Shown: positions 52,069-61,462, counted from the first letter of the stretch. The stretch is DNA of 64,000 nt from Streptomyces ambofaciens ATCC 23877 (GCF_001267885.1 NZ_CP012382.1:620001-684000), one strand, 5' to 3'. Made by a program: numbers and translations. Notes: generated from the sequence alone by a model not told the origin.

Positions 52069-53970
52069 CTACAGCGTGCGCTCCAGGCGGTCCGCCACCA
52101 GCTTCACGAACCGGGCCGGCTCCTTGGGCCGGCCGCCCTCGGCGAGTACCGCCAGGGCGTGGAGGAGATCCGCCGTCTCGGTGAGCTCCGCCCGGTCCTG
52201 CTGCTGCGTGTAGGCCCGGTTCAGGGACTTCACCAGCTGGTGCTCCGGGTTGAGTTCGAGGATCCGCTTGGCGTGCGGCACCTCCTGGCCCATCGCCCGG
52301 TACATGTTCTCCAGCGCGGGCGTGAGCTCGTTCGCGTCGGAGACCACGCAGGCCGGCGAGACGGTGAGCCGGGAGGAGAGGCGGACCTCCTTGACGTCCT
52401 CGCCCAGGTGCTCCGTCATCCAGCCGAGCAGTCCGGCGTACTCCTCGCTCTGCTGGGTCTTCTCGGCGTCGCTCTTCTCGTCCTCGTCACCACCGAGGTC
52501 GACCTCACCCTTGGCCACCGAGCGCAGCCGCTTGCCCTCGAACTCCGCCACCGCGTCGACCCAGACCTCGTCCACCGCGTCGGTGAGCAGGAGGACCTCG
52601 ACGCCCTTGGCCCGGAACGCCTCCATGTGCGGGGAGTCCTCGATGGCCTGCCGGGACTCGCCCGTCATGAAGTAGATGTCGCTCTGACCGTCCTTCATGC
52701 GCTCCACGTAACCCTGGAGCGTGGTCGGCTCGTCGGCGTCGTGCGTGGTCGCGAACGAGGCGGCGGCGAGGATCGCGTCCCGGTTCTCGGAGTCGGTCAC
52801 CAGCCCCTCCTTCAGGACGGCACCGAACTCCCGCCAGAACGTGGTGTACCGGTCCGGCGCGGACGACCTCAGGTCCTTGATCGTGGCCAGCACCTTCTTC
52901 GTCAGGCGGCGCTGGATCATGCGGATGTGGCGGTCCTGCTGGAGGATCTCGCGGGAGACGTTGAGCGAGAGGTCCTGGGCGTCGACGACGCCCTTGACGA
53001 AGCGGAGGTACGGCGGCAGCAGTTCCTCGCAGTCGTCCATGATGAAGACGCGCTTCACGTAGAGCTGAACACCGCGCTGGTAGCCCTGGGTGAACAGGTC
53101 GTGCGGGGCGTGCGAGGGCACGAACAGCAGGGCCTGGTACTCGAAGGTGCCCTCCGCCTGGAGCCGGATCGTCTCCAGCGGCTCACGCCAGTCATGGGCG
53201 ATGTGCTTGTACAGCTCGTGGTACTCGTCGTCGGACACCTCGTCGCGCGGACGCGCCCACAGCGCCTTCATCGAGTTGAGCGTCTCGGCCTCGCGGGCCT
53301 CGGCGCCGTCCTCGCCCGGCTCCGGCAGCAGGCGGATCGGCCAGGTGATGAAGTCCGAGTAGCGCTTGACGATCTCCTTGATCTTCCAGGTGGAGGTGTA
53401 GTCGTGGAGCTGGTTCTCGGAGTCCGCGGGCTTGAGGTGCAGGGTGACCGAGGTGCCCTGCGGCGCCTCGTCGACCGTCTCCAGCGTGTACGTGCCCTCG
53501 CCGCGCGACGTCCAGCGGGTGCCCTTGGCCTCGCCGGCCCGCCGGGTCACCAGGGTGACCTCGTCGGCCACCATGAAGCCCGAGTAGAAGCCGACGCCGA
53601 ACTGCCCGATGAGTCCGTCGGCCCCGGCGGCGTCCTCGGCCTCGCGCAGCTCCTGGAGGAACTTGGCCGTGCCCGAGTTGGCGATGGTGCCGATGAGGTG
53701 GGTGACCTCGTCGTACGACATCCCGATGCCGTTGTCCCGCACGGTGAGGGTGCGGGCCTCCTTGTCGGCCTCGAGCTCGATGTGCAGGTCGGTCACGTCG
53801 ACGTCGGTGACGTCGTCCCGCAGGGCCGCGAGACGCAGCTTGTCCAACGCGTCGGAGGCGTTGGAGACGAGCTCGCGCAGGAAGACATCCTTGTTCGAGT
53901 AGACGGAGTGAATCATCAGCTGAAGAAGCTGACGCGCCTCTACCTGGAACTCAAACGTTTCGGTCGGCAT
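52069..53970 (-). CDS. htpG: HtpG, Hsp90-family chaperone
   Basis: A 633-residue Hsp90 homologue, a dimeric ATP-dependent chaperone of the cytoplasm. The GHKL ATPase has [14 protein letters not shown] (about 34-47), [11 protein letters not shown] and [15 protein letters not shown]. The middle domain contains [19 protein letters not shown] with the catalytic Arg, and the C-terminal dimerisation domain is complete but without an MEEVD tail, as in bacteria. The ATG at 53970 ([16 protein letters not shown]) is the family start; an upstream ATG adds six residues. No HspR or CIRCE operator is seen. It is followed by a strong terminator, so it is monocistronic. Confidence 0.97.
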
Positions 53971-54103
53971 GGCTGGTGAGTACCTCACAGGTCCGCAGTC
54001 GTCTGCACTGACGGGATCACTCTAAAACAGCCCGGGTGCCCGTCGCGGCCGGTCGGACCGCGCCGGACGAACGGCCCGCTGCAAGAAGTTCCGTCAGCAG
54101 CGT

Positions 54104-54143
54104 TGACTTCAAGTCAGCACCCCTGCACATTACTTAAAAGTAA
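54104..54143 (+). promoter_or_regulatory. AT-rich palindromes upstream of lipase gene
   Basis: TGACTT-C-AAGTCA (54104-54116) and TTACTT-AA-AAGTAA (54130-54143) are two palindromes with ACTT/AAGT half-sites 26-27 bp apart centre to centre, with a further CAGTAA at 54151. They form an AT-rich island and TTGACT at 54103 may be a -35 element. They look like operator sites of a TetR- or MarR-type regulator. Confidence 0.5.
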
Positions 54144-54191
54144 AACCGACCAGTAACCTGCGGCCGCACTCCTCCCGAGAAGAGAGAGCAC

Positions 54192-55070
54192 ATGCCGAAG
54201 CATGCCCTTCGCCGTGTCATGACCGCGACAGCAGCCGCAGTCGGCACGCTGGCCCTCGGTCTCACCGACGCCACCGCGCACGCCACCCCCGCCCCTCCCC
54301 TGGACTACGTCGCTCTCGGCGACAGCTACAGCGCCGGCTCGGGCGTCCTGCCCGTGGATCCCACCCAACTGCTCTGCCTGCGTTCCACGGCGAACTACCC
54401 CCACGTCATCGCCGCCGCCACCGGCGCCCGGCTCAAGGACGTGACCTGCGGCGCCGCCCAGACCGCCCACTTCACGCAGGCGCAGTACCCGGGCGTCGCC
54501 CCCCAGGTGAACGCCCTCACCGCCGAGACGGACCTGGTCACGCTGACCATCGGCGGCAACGACAACAGCACGTTCATCAACGCCATCACGGCCTGCGGCA
54601 CCGCGGGCATCCTCAGCGGGGGCAAGGGCAGCCCCTGCAAGGACAGACACGGCACGTCCTTCGACGACCAGATCGAGACCAACACCTATCCCGCACTCAA
54701 GGCGGCCCTGCTGAGCGTCCGCGCCAAGGCGCCGGGCGCCCGGGTGGCGGCCCTGGGCTACCCGTGGATCACACCCGCCACCGCCGACCCGTCCTGCTTC
54801 GCGAAGCTGCCCATCGCCGCCGGCGACGTCCCGTACCTGAGGGGCATCCAGGCCCACCTCAACGACGCGGTCGAGCGCGCCGCCGAGGAGACCGGCGCCA
54901 CCTTCGTGGACTTCTCCTCGGTGTCGGAGGGCCACGACGCGTGCAAGGCGTCCGGCACCCGGTGGATCGAACCGCTGCTCTTCGGCCAGAGCCTGGTCCC
55001 CGTCCACCCCAACGCCCTCGGGGAGCGGCGCATGGCCGAGCGGACCATGGACGTCCTCGGCCTGAGCTGA
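54192..55070 (+). CDS. Secreted SGNH/GDSL lipase
   Basis: A 292-residue SGNH-family esterase/lipase like the extracellular Streptomyces lipases. The signal peptide ends near residue 31 (AHA/TP). Block I GDSYSAG contains Ser45, block III IGGNDN the oxyanion Asn, and block V VPVHPNALG the catalytic His. Six cysteines in the mature part (LLC, VTC, TAC, SPC, PSC, DAC) fit three disulfides. It would cleave phospholipid or triacylglycerol acyl esters outside the cell. The ATG at 54192 follows GAGAAGAGAG. Confidence 0.92.
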   Translation: MPKHALRRVMTATAAAVGTLALGLTDATAHATPAPPLDYVALGDSYSAGSGVLPVDPTQLLCLRSTANYPHVIAAATGARLKDVTCGAAQTAHFTQAQYPGVAPQVNALTAETDLVTLTIGGNDNSTFINAITACGTAGILSGGKGSPCKDRHGTSFDDQIETNTYPALKAALLSVRAKAPGARVAALGYPWITPATADPSCFAKLPIAAGDVPYLRGIQAHLNDAVERAAEETGATFVDFSSVSEGHDACKASGTRWIEPLLFGQSLVPVHPNALGERRMAERTMDVLGLS

Positions 55071-55097
55071 GCCGCACCCCCGCGTACGCTGTCCACC

Positions 55098-56054
55098 GTG
55101 CCGTCCTCCCGCCTGCGCCGTGTCGCCGTTCTCGTGCTGGAGGGCGCCAAGCCGCTCGATGTCGGCATTCCGGCGCAGGTGTTCACCACGCGCGCCAGCA
55201 TGCCGTACGAGGTACGGGTGTGCGGCGCGGCACCCGGCCTCGTGACCGGCGGCGACGGCCTGTCGTACCACGTGGCCCACGGTCTCGACGCCTTGACGTG
55301 GGCCGACGTGGTCTTCCTGCCCGGGTACCGCTCCCCCGACCTCGACGACCCGCCGCGGCCCGTCCTGGACGCGCTGACGGCGGCCCACCACCGGGGCGCG
55401 CGGCTCGCCGCCATCTCCACCGGCGCGTTCGCGCTCGCCGCGACGGGCCTGCTCGACGGGCGGCGGGCCACGACGCACTGGCACTACACACGGGCGCTCG
55501 CGGCGAAGCACCCCCGTGTGCGGGTCGACGAGAACGTGCTCTTCGTGGACGAGGGCAGCGTGCTGACGTCGGCGGGCGCCGCCTCCGGCATCGACCTGTG
55601 CCTGCACATCCTGCGCGGCGACCTCGGGGTGGCCGCGTCGAACCACGCGGCCCGGCGTCTCGTCGCGGCCCCCTACCGCAGCGGCGGGCAGGCGCAGTAC
55701 GTACCCCGCAGCGTGCCCGAGCCGCTGGGCGAGCGCTTCGCCGCCACCCGCGAGTGGGCACTGCGCCGGCTCGGCGAACCGCTCACCCTGGAGGCCCTCG
55801 CCCGGCACGCGGCGGTGTCGGCGCGCACCTTCTCGCGCCGGTTCGCCGAGGACACGGGGTACACGCCGATGCAGTGGGTCATGCGCGCCCGCGTCGACAT
55901 GGCCCGTGAGCTGCTCGAGCGCTCCGAGCGCAGCGTCGAGCAGATCGCCGCCGACGTGGGTCTGGGCACCGGCGCGAATCTGCGGCTGCACTTCCAGCGC
56001 ATCCTCGGCACCACACCGAGCGAGTACCGGCGCACCTTCACCCGAGCGGAGTAA
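55098..56054 (+). CDS. GlxA-type DJ-1/PfpI-AraC regulator
   Basis: A 318-residue regulator with an N-terminal DJ-1/PfpI-like domain (VAVLVLEGAKPLDVGIPAQVF; elbow AAISTGAFALAATGLLDG, which has Thr in place of the reactive Cys) and a C-terminal AraC helix-turn-helix (LTLEALARHAAVSARTFSRRF, then SVEQIAADVGLGTGANLRLHF). Such proteins bind small ligands non-enzymatically. GTG at 55098 is seven bases after TACGCT, a possible -10, and has no ribosome site, so the message may be leaderless. Confidence 0.9.
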   Translation: MPSSRLRRVAVLVLEGAKPLDVGIPAQVFTTRASMPYEVRVCGAAPGLVTGGDGLSYHVAHGLDALTWADVVFLPGYRSPDLDDPPRPVLDALTAAHHRGARLAAISTGAFALAATGLLDGRRATTHWHYTRALAAKHPRVRVDENVLFVDEGSVLTSAGAASGIDLCLHILRGDLGVAASNHAARRLVAAPYRSGGQAQYVPRSVPEPLGERFAATREWALRRLGEPLTLEALARHAAVSARTFSRRFAEDTGYTPMQWVMRARVDMARELLERSERSVEQIAADVGLGTGANLRLHFQRILGTTPSEYRRTFTRAE

Positions 56055-56174
56055 CCGAGAGGCGTGGGCGGCCTGGCGTGATCCTTGCGAACCGTGGCTG
56101 TCCCGCCGCTCCCGCGGGCCGACTCCGCGCGTGAACCTGGAGGCACCGCACGGCGAAACGGAAAGGCACCGCTC

Positions 56175-57173
56175 ATGACCCGCATCGGCATCAACGGCTT
56201 CGGACGCATCGGACGCAACGTGCTGCGCGCGCTCTTGGAGCGCGACGGCAAGCTCGAGGTCGTCGCCGTCAACGACCTCACCGAGCCCGCCGCCCTCGCG
56301 CGGCTGCTCGCCTTCGACTCGACCGCCGGCCGGCTGGGCCGCCCGGTGACCGTCGACGGGGACACCCTCGTCGTGGACGGGCGCCGCATCAAGGTCCTCG
56401 CCGAGCGGGAGCCGGCGCGGCTGCCGTGGGCCGAGCTGGGCGTCGACCTCGTGCTGGAGGCCACCGGGCGCTTCACCTCGGCCGCGGCCGCCGGTGCCCA
56501 CCTCGCCGCGGGCGCCAGGAAGGTCCTGGTCAGCGCACCCTCCGACGGTGCCGACGTGACCCTGGCCTACGGCGTCAACACCGACGCGTACGACCCGGCC
56601 GCGCACACGATCGTCTCGAACGCGTCCTGCACCACCAACGCGCTCGCGCCGCTGGCCGCGGTGCTGGACGAGCTCGCCGGGATCGAGCACGGCTTCATGA
56701 CGACGGTGCACGCCTACACGCAGGAGCAGAACCTCCAGGACGGACCGCACCGCGACCCGCGCCGCGCCCGCGCCGCCGGGGTCAACATCGTGCCGACCAC
56801 GACGGGTGCCGCCAAGGCGATCGGCCTCGTGCTGCCGAACCTGGACGGCAAGCTCTCGGGCGACTCGATCCGCGTCCCGGTCCCGGTCGGCTCGATCGTC
56901 GAACTGAACACGACCGTCGCCCGCGACGTGACGCGCGAGGACGTGCTGGCGGCCTACCGCGCCGCCGCCGAGGGTCCGCTCGCCGGCGTGCTGGAGTACT
57001 CGGAGGATCCGCTGGTCTCCTCGGACATCACGGGCAACCCGGCCTCGTCGATCTTCGACTCCGCCCTGACCCGCGTCGACGGACGTCACGTCAAGGTGGT
57101 CGCCTGGTACGACAACGAGTGGGGCTTCTCGAACCGCGTGATCGACACGCTGGAACTGCTCGCCACGCCCTGA
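56175..57173 (+). CDS. gap: Type I glyceraldehyde-3-phosphate dehydrogenase
   Basis: A 332-residue GAPDH. NAD-binding loop [10 protein letters not shown] (6-15), catalytic Cys152 in [24 protein letters not shown] for the phosphate site, and SWYDNEWG-like [14 protein letters not shown] near the end. It oxidises glyceraldehyde-3-phosphate to 1,3-bisphosphoglycerate. Residue pattern VNDLTEP in the nucleotide loop carries Asp, consistent with NAD use. The ATG at 56175 has a GAAAGG site. Located away from pgk/tpi, it is likely an accessory isozyme. Confidence 0.95.
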   Translation: MTRIGINGFGRIGRNVLRALLERDGKLEVVAVNDLTEPAALARLLAFDSTAGRLGRPVTVDGDTLVVDGRRIKVLAEREPARLPWAELGVDLVLEATGRFTSAAAAGAHLAAGARKVLVSAPSDGADVTLAYGVNTDAYDPAAHTIVSNASCTTNALAPLAAVLDELAGIEHGFMTTVHAYTQEQNLQDGPHRDPRRARAAGVNIVPTTTGAAKAIGLVLPNLDGKLSGDSIRVPVPVGSIVELNTTVARDVTREDVLAAYRAAAEGPLAGVLEYSEDPLVSSDITGNPASSIFDSALTRVDGRHVKVVAWYDNEWGFSNRVIDTLELLATP

Positions 57174-57222
57174 AAGGGCGGCCGGTGCGGCAGCATCGGG
57201 GCACGCAGGTCACAATGGTGCG

Positions 57223-57720
57223 ATGAGCAATTCCAAGGTTTACTTCGACATCGACATCGACGGCCAGGATGCGGGCCGCATCGTCTTCGAGCTCTTCGAG
57301 GACGTCACCCCCAAGACCGCCAAGAACTTCATCGAGCTGGCGACCGGCGAGCACGGCTTCGGCTACGCGGGTTCCCCGTTCCACCGCGTGATCCCGCAGT
57401 TCATGCTCCAGGGCGGTGACTTCACCCGGGGTGACGGCACCGGCGGCAAGAGCATCTACGGCGAGAAGTTCGCGGACGAGAACTTCCAGCTGAAGCACAC
57501 CGGCCCGTACCTGCTCTCCATGGCGAACGCGGGACCGAACAGCAACGGCTCGCAGTTCTTCATCACCACCGTGCCCACCCCCTGGCTGGACGGCAAGCAC
57601 GTCGTCTTCGGCAAGGTCGTCGAGGGCACGGAGCTGGTCGACCGGATCGAGGGCTACGGCTCCTCCCCGTCCGGCCGCACCTCCGCGAAGATCACCGTGC
57701 GGGAGTCCGGCAAGCTCTGA
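57223..57720 (+). CDS. Cyclophilin-type peptidyl-prolyl isomerase
   Basis: A 165-residue single-domain cyclophilin. [23 protein letters not shown] (about 47-69) provides the catalytic Arg and Gln; [18 protein letters not shown] and [12 protein letters not shown] complete the active site. No signal peptide, so cytoplasmic. CACAAT lies six bases before the ATG and may be a -10 for a leaderless transcript, although cotranscription with gap is possible. Confidence 0.95.
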   Translation: MSNSKVYFDIDIDGQDAGRIVFELFEDVTPKTAKNFIELATGEHGFGYAGSPFHRVIPQFMLQGGDFTRGDGTGGKSIYGEKFADENFQLKHTGPYLLSMANAGPNSNGSQFFITTVPTPWLDGKHVVFGKVVEGTELVDRIEGYGSSPSGRTSAKITVRESGKL

Positions 57721-57751
57721 GGCCGATCGGCCGTACGAGGACCTGACCCGA

Positions 57752-57785
57752 GGGGCCCGCCGCACATCGTGCGGCGGGCCCCTTT
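57752..57785 (+). terminator. Terminator after cyclophilin gene
   Basis: GGGGCCCGCCGCAC and GTGCGGCGGGCCCC form a 14-bp stem with a 3-base loop, followed by TTT: the most classical intrinsic terminator in the window. Confidence 0.9.
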
Positions 57786-57866
57786 CCGTCCCGTCTGGTG
57801 GGGGGCGCCAGGTGGTGCGACGCTGGGGTGGAGACGTGTCCGAGGAAGGCGACCCCGGGAGGACCG

Positions 57867-59345
57867 ATGGGACGGGACGTCCCGGCGCTGGTCTTCACCC
57901 GTGAGGACCGCCGCCGGTACCGGATCAAGATGCAGGAGTGCCTCGACGCGTTCGCGCAGATGCTGCGCGAGTCGCGGTTCGAGACCGAGCGGCCCCAGGT
58001 GGGGCTGGAGATCGAGCTGAACCTGGTCGACGACCGGGCCGAGCCCGCGATGCGCAACAGCGACGCCCTCGAGGCGATCGCGGACCCCGCCTGGTCCACC
58101 GAGCTGGGCCGGTTCAACCTGGAGATCAACATCCCGCCCCGGCAGTTGACGGCCGGCGGCCCCGACGCGTGGGAGACCGAGATCCGTGCCGCCCTGAACC
58201 ACGCGGAGAAGGGCGCCACCTCGGTCGGTGCGCATCTGATCATGGTGGGCACCCTTCCGACGCTGCGGCAGTCGGACGTGGGCGAGGCCGCCCTGTCGGA
58301 GAACCCGCGCTACCGGCTGCTCAACGACCAGGTGTTCGCGGCGCGGGGCGAGGACCTGCACATCGAGGTGGACGGCGTCGACCGGCTGCGGACGTACGCC
58401 GACACGATCACGCCCGAGGCCGCCTGCACCAGCACGCAGTTCCACCTCCAGGTCTCTCCCGAGGAGTTCGCCGACTACTGGAACGCGGCCCAGGCCATCG
58501 CCGGCGTCCAGGTCGCCCTCGCCGCCAACTCCCCCTTCCTGCTCGGCAAGGAACTCTGGCACGAGAGCCGTATCCCGCTGTTCGAGCAGGCGACCGACAC
58601 GCGGCCGCAGGAGATCAAGGCGCAGGGTGTGCGGCCCCGGGTGTGGTTCGGGGAGCGGTGGATCAACAGTGTCTTCGACCTCTTCGAGGAGAACCTGCGC
58701 TACTTCCCGGCGCTCCTGCCCCTGTGCGACGAACAGGACCCGGTGGAGACGCTGGACCGCGGCGACATCCCCGAACTGGGCGAACTCACCCTGCACAACG
58801 GCACCATCTACCGGTGGAACCGGCCCGTCTACGCCGTGGCGAACGACGTACCGCACGTACGGGTGGAGAACCGCGTGCTGCCCGCCGGCCCGACCGTCGC
58901 CGACACCCTCGCCAACGGCGCCTTCTACTACGGGCTCACCCGCGCGCTGGTGGAGGAGGAGCGGCCGGTGTGGTCGCGGATGTCCTTCTCCGTCGCCGAG
59001 GAGAACCTGCACGCCGCGGCGCGGCACGGCATCGAGGCGCGGCTGTACTGGCCCGGCACGGGTGAGGTGACCGTGCCCGAACTCGTCCTGCGGCGGCTGC
59101 TGCCGCTGGCCCACCGGGGCCTGGAGCTCTCCGGCATGGACGCGGCCTGGCGGGAGCCCCTGCTCGGCATCATCGAGCAGCGGTGCGTCACCGGCCGCAA
59201 CGGTGCGGTGTGGCAGAAGGAGATGTTCCACCACATCGACGCCACCGCCCACCCGGGGCGGCACGAGGCGCTGCGGCGGATGACCCAGCAGTACATGGAC
59301 TACATGCATCTCAACGCCCCGGTGCACACCTGGCCGGTCGACTGA
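57867..59345 (+). CDS. Glutamate-cysteine-ligase-like enzyme (GCS2 family)
   Basis: A 492-residue carboxylate-amine ligase of the GCS2/YbdK-EgtA superfamily. Motifs include GLEIELNLVD (about 50-59), FNLEINIPPRQL (metal- and substrate-binding Glu), STQFHLQVSPEEF and a C-terminal VENRVLPAGPTVAD. Family members join glutamate to cysteine or to other amines. No ergothioneine genes (egtB, egtD) are near and it is longer than typical EgtA. The ATG at 57867 has GGGAGGA. The next gene starts 48 bases after its stop and encodes a class II amidotransferase, an EgtA-EgtC-like pairing that could make and trim a gamma-glutamyl compound. Confidence 0.82.
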   Translation: MGRDVPALVFTREDRRRYRIKMQECLDAFAQMLRESRFETERPQVGLEIELNLVDDRAEPAMRNSDALEAIADPAWSTELGRFNLEINIPPRQLTAGGPDAWETEIRAALNHAEKGATSVGAHLIMVGTLPTLRQSDVGEAALSENPRYRLLNDQVFAARGEDLHIEVDGVDRLRTYADTITPEAACTSTQFHLQVSPEEFADYWNAAQAIAGVQVALAANSPFLLGKELWHESRIPLFEQATDTRPQEIKAQGVRPRVWFGERWINSVFDLFEENLRYFPALLPLCDEQDPVETLDRGDIPELGELTLHNGTIYRWNRPVYAVANDVPHVRVENRVLPAGPTVADTLANGAFYYGLTRALVEEERPVWSRMSFSVAEENLHAAARHGIEARLYWPGTGEVTVPELVLRRLLPLAHRGLELSGMDAAWREPLLGIIEQRCVTGRNGAVWQKEMFHHIDATAHPGRHEALRRMTQQYMDYMHLNAPVHTWPVD

Positions 59346-59393
59346 GGCGCGACGCCCCGCGCGCGGGTGCGGGGACCAGGGAGGCTGCAGACG

Positions 59394-60227
59394 ATGTGCC
59401 GATGGCTCGCCTACTCGGGAACGCCGGTGCTGCTCGAGACGATCCTCTACAAGCCCGAGCACTCGCTGATCGACCAGAGCCTGCACGCCCGGATGGGCGT
59501 CGAGACGACCAACGGGGACGGGTTCGGGGTCGGGTGGTTCGGTCCGGAGATGCAGACGCCCGCGATCGTCCGGGAGATCGGTCCGGCGTGGAGCAACCGC
59601 AATCTGCGGGAGATCGCCGGCCATGTCCGGTCGTCTCTGTTCTTCGCGCACATCCGGGCCTCCACCGGGAGCCCGGTGCAGCAGACCAACTGCCATCCGT
59701 TCCGCCACGGCCGCTGGATGTGGATGCACAACGGCGCGATCGCGGAGTTCCACCGGCTGCGCCGGGACCTCGCCCTCGCCGTCGACCCGCGGCTCTTCCT
59801 GGACATCGAGGGGTCGACGGACTCGGAGATGATGTTCTACCTGGCTCTCACCTTCGGCCTGGAGGACGATCCGCCGGGGGCCGTGGCGCGGATGGCCGGG
59901 CTGGTGGAGGAGATCGGGCACGAGCACCACGTGGAGTACCCGTTGCAGATGACCGTCGCCGTGACCGAGGGGCGACGGCTGTGGGCCTTCCGCTACTCCA
60001 GCCAGCAGGACTCCCGGTCGCTCTACTACAGCTCGGCCGTGGAGAGTCTGCGCGCGCTCCATCCCGACCTGCCGTTCCTGCGGGAGGCGTCCGACGACAC
60101 CCGACTGATCGTGTCGGAACCGCTGGGCGATCTGCCGGGAGTCTGGAACAAGGTGCCCGAGAGCAGCTACGGCGTCGTCCAGCCGGAGGGCGACGCCATG
60201 CTCCCCTTCGTTCCCCAGCCCGTCTGA
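59394..60227 (+). CDS. Class II glutamine amidotransferase (YafJ/EgtC-like)
   Basis: A 277-residue Ntn-type amidohydrolase. The ATG at 59394 is required because it places the nucleophile at Cys2 (MCRWLAYSG). NGDGFGVGWFG and AHIRAST, then NCHPFRHGRWMWMHNGAI are the glutamine-binding segments of the YafJ/EgtC group. Lacking a synthase domain, it probably hydrolyses a gamma-glutamyl amide, with the ligase upstream as partner. GGGAGG precedes the start. Confidence 0.88.
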   Translation: MCRWLAYSGTPVLLETILYKPEHSLIDQSLHARMGVETTNGDGFGVGWFGPEMQTPAIVREIGPAWSNRNLREIAGHVRSSLFFAHIRASTGSPVQQTNCHPFRHGRWMWMHNGAIAEFHRLRRDLALAVDPRLFLDIEGSTDSEMMFYLALTFGLEDDPPGAVARMAGLVEEIGHEHHVEYPLQMTVAVTEGRRLWAFRYSSQQDSRSLYYSSAVESLRALHPDLPFLREASDDTRLIVSEPLGDLPGVWNKVPESSYGVVQPEGDAMLPFVPQPV

Positions 60228-60232
60228 CCCCG

Positions 60233-60261
60233 TTGACATCGGCGGGGGAAGATCACACAAT
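60233..60261 (+). promoter_or_regulatory. Promoter of the TauD-like gene leader
   Basis: TTGACA (60233-60238), a 17-base spacer and CACAAT (60256-60261) form an excellent promoter immediately after the amidotransferase stop. The ATG at 60269 follows after seven bases, so the transcript should start at or next to the mini-ORF start codon. Confidence 0.75.
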
Positions 60262-60268
60262 CGGTGCC

Positions 60269-60349
60269 ATGACCACATACCGGTTCGGCACCACCGCGGA
60301 GTGTCCCCGCGTGCCCGAGCGAACCGGTTGTGAGCGTTCCGGCCGATAA
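60269..60349 (+). CDS. Putative cysteine leader peptide
   Basis: A 26-residue frame, MTTYRFGTTAECPRVPERTG then CERSGR, with two Cys codons. It begins at the expected transcription start and ends about 170 bases before the TauD-like gene. With the similar mini-ORF before the thiosulfate-type transporter it suggests cysteine-sensing control of sulfur scavenging by a leaderless reading frame. No homology can be claimed from so short a peptide. Confidence 0.5.
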   Translation: MTTYRFGTTAECPRVPERTGCERSGR

Positions 60350-60440
60350 CGGCCGCACACGGACCGAGGGCTCGACGCGTCGTGCGTCGTGGGCGCCCCG
60401 GTGTCTCTTCCGGCGAGCAGCCCGGAGCACTTTCTCTCTC

Positions 60441-60480
60441 CCCGGCCACCCGGCGGTGACGTCGTCCCGCCGTGGCCGGG
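60441..60480 (+). promoter_or_regulatory. Possible attenuator hairpin
   Basis: CCCGGCCAC-CC-GGCGG (60441-60456) can pair with CCGCCGTGGCCGGG (60467-60480) with a 2-base bulge. It lies between the mini-ORF and the GGGGAGG ribosome site of the TauD-like gene, where an attenuator would be expected. No T-run follows. Confidence 0.4.
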
Positions 60481-60516
60481 CGCCACCCGTACCGCCGTAC
60501 CAAGGGGAGGACTCCC

Positions 60517-61455
60517 ATGACCGTCACGGCTGCCGGCCCGACCGCCGGCCTGCGCGCAGCACACATTCCGGGAGACGGGATGTACGAGGGACGGCGCGTC
60601 CTGCGCCGGTTGCCCGAAGGGTGGGAGGAACGGCCCTACGAACTCTTCGACGTCGTCCCGCTGGCCCGCACGATCGGTGCCGAGATCAGGGGGGTCGACC
60701 TCTCCCGTCCGCTCGGGGCCGCCCTGCGCGAGGAGTTGAACCGTGCCCTGCTGGAGTGGAAGGTGCTCTTCTTCCGTGCCCAGCACCTCACCTCCGACCA
60801 GCAGCGCGCCTTCGCGGGACACTGGGGGCGGCTGGAGACCAACCCCCTGCTCGCGGCCGGTTCCCGCGAGGACGTGGTCCGCTTCGACAAGGCCGACGCC
60901 TCCACCCCGACCTACGAGAACGTCTGGCACACCGACGTCACCTTCCGCGAGCGGCCCGCGCTCGGCGCCGTCCTCCAGCTGCGCGAGGTGCCGCCGTTCG
61001 GCGGGGACACCCTGTGGGCCGACATGGCGGCCGCCTACGACAACCTCCCCCGGGAGGTGAGGGACCGCGTCGACGGGGCCCGTGCCGTGCACGACTTCAT
61101 CCCCGGCTTCGCCAGGTTCTACGGGCCGGAGCGCCTGATCCCCCATCAGGACGCCTTCCCGCCCGTGGAGCACCCCGTCGTGCGCACCCATCCGGAGACC
61201 GGGCGGCGCATGCTCTTCGTCAACGCCTCCTTCACCACCCACATCACGGGCATGGACCGGGACGAGAGCGACCGCCTGCTGCGCTTCCTGTTCCAGCAGG
61301 CGCACGTCCCCGAGTTCCAGGTGCGCTTCCGCTGGCAGCCCGGCGACATCGCGTTCTGGGACAACCGCGCCACGCAGCACTACGCCGTGGGCGACTACGG
61401 CTCCGACCGGCGCGTGGCCGAACGCGTCGCGATCGAGGGCGACCGTCCCTTCTGA
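60517..61455 (+). CDS. TauD/TfdA-family Fe(II)/2-oxoglutarate dioxygenase
   Basis: A 312-residue dioxygenase. The iron ligands are His138 and Asp140 (WHTDVTF) and His288 (RATQHYAVGDY), with a 2-oxoglutarate-binding Arg near 299. FFRAQHLTSDQQRAFAGHWG is typical of TauD and alkylsulfatase AtsK. It would release sulfite or sulfate-linked aldehyde from a sulfonate or alkyl sulfate. The ATG at 60517 follows GGGGAGG. A 289-base leader region with promoter, Cys mini-ORF and hairpin indicates regulation by sulfur supply. No sulfonate ABC transporter is adjacent. Confidence 0.9.
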   Translation: MTVTAAGPTAGLRAAHIPGDGMYEGRRVLRRLPEGWEERPYELFDVVPLARTIGAEIRGVDLSRPLGAALREELNRALLEWKVLFFRAQHLTSDQQRAFAGHWGRLETNPLLAAGSREDVVRFDKADASTPTYENVWHTDVTFRERPALGAVLQLREVPPFGGDTLWADMAAAYDNLPREVRDRVDGARAVHDFIPGFARFYGPERLIPHQDAFPPVEHPVVRTHPETGRRMLFVNASFTTHITGMDRDESDRLLRFLFQQAHVPEFQVRFRWQPGDIAFWDNRATQHYAVGDYGSDRRVAERVAIEGDRPF

Positions 61456-61462
61456 CCCCTGT

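Noticed and set aside
54114..57089. 991-codon minus-strand frame opposite lipase, AraC and gap genes
   Set aside because: Spans several real genes in antisense; no ribosome site, no domain.
60318..60345. LacI-type operator in GTTGTGAGCGTTCC
   Set aside because: The match to a palindrome is poor and it lies within the Cys mini-ORF, downstream of the promoter.
57654..60566. 970-codon minus-strand frame
   Set aside because: Antisense to the ligase and amidotransferase genes, with shadow composition.
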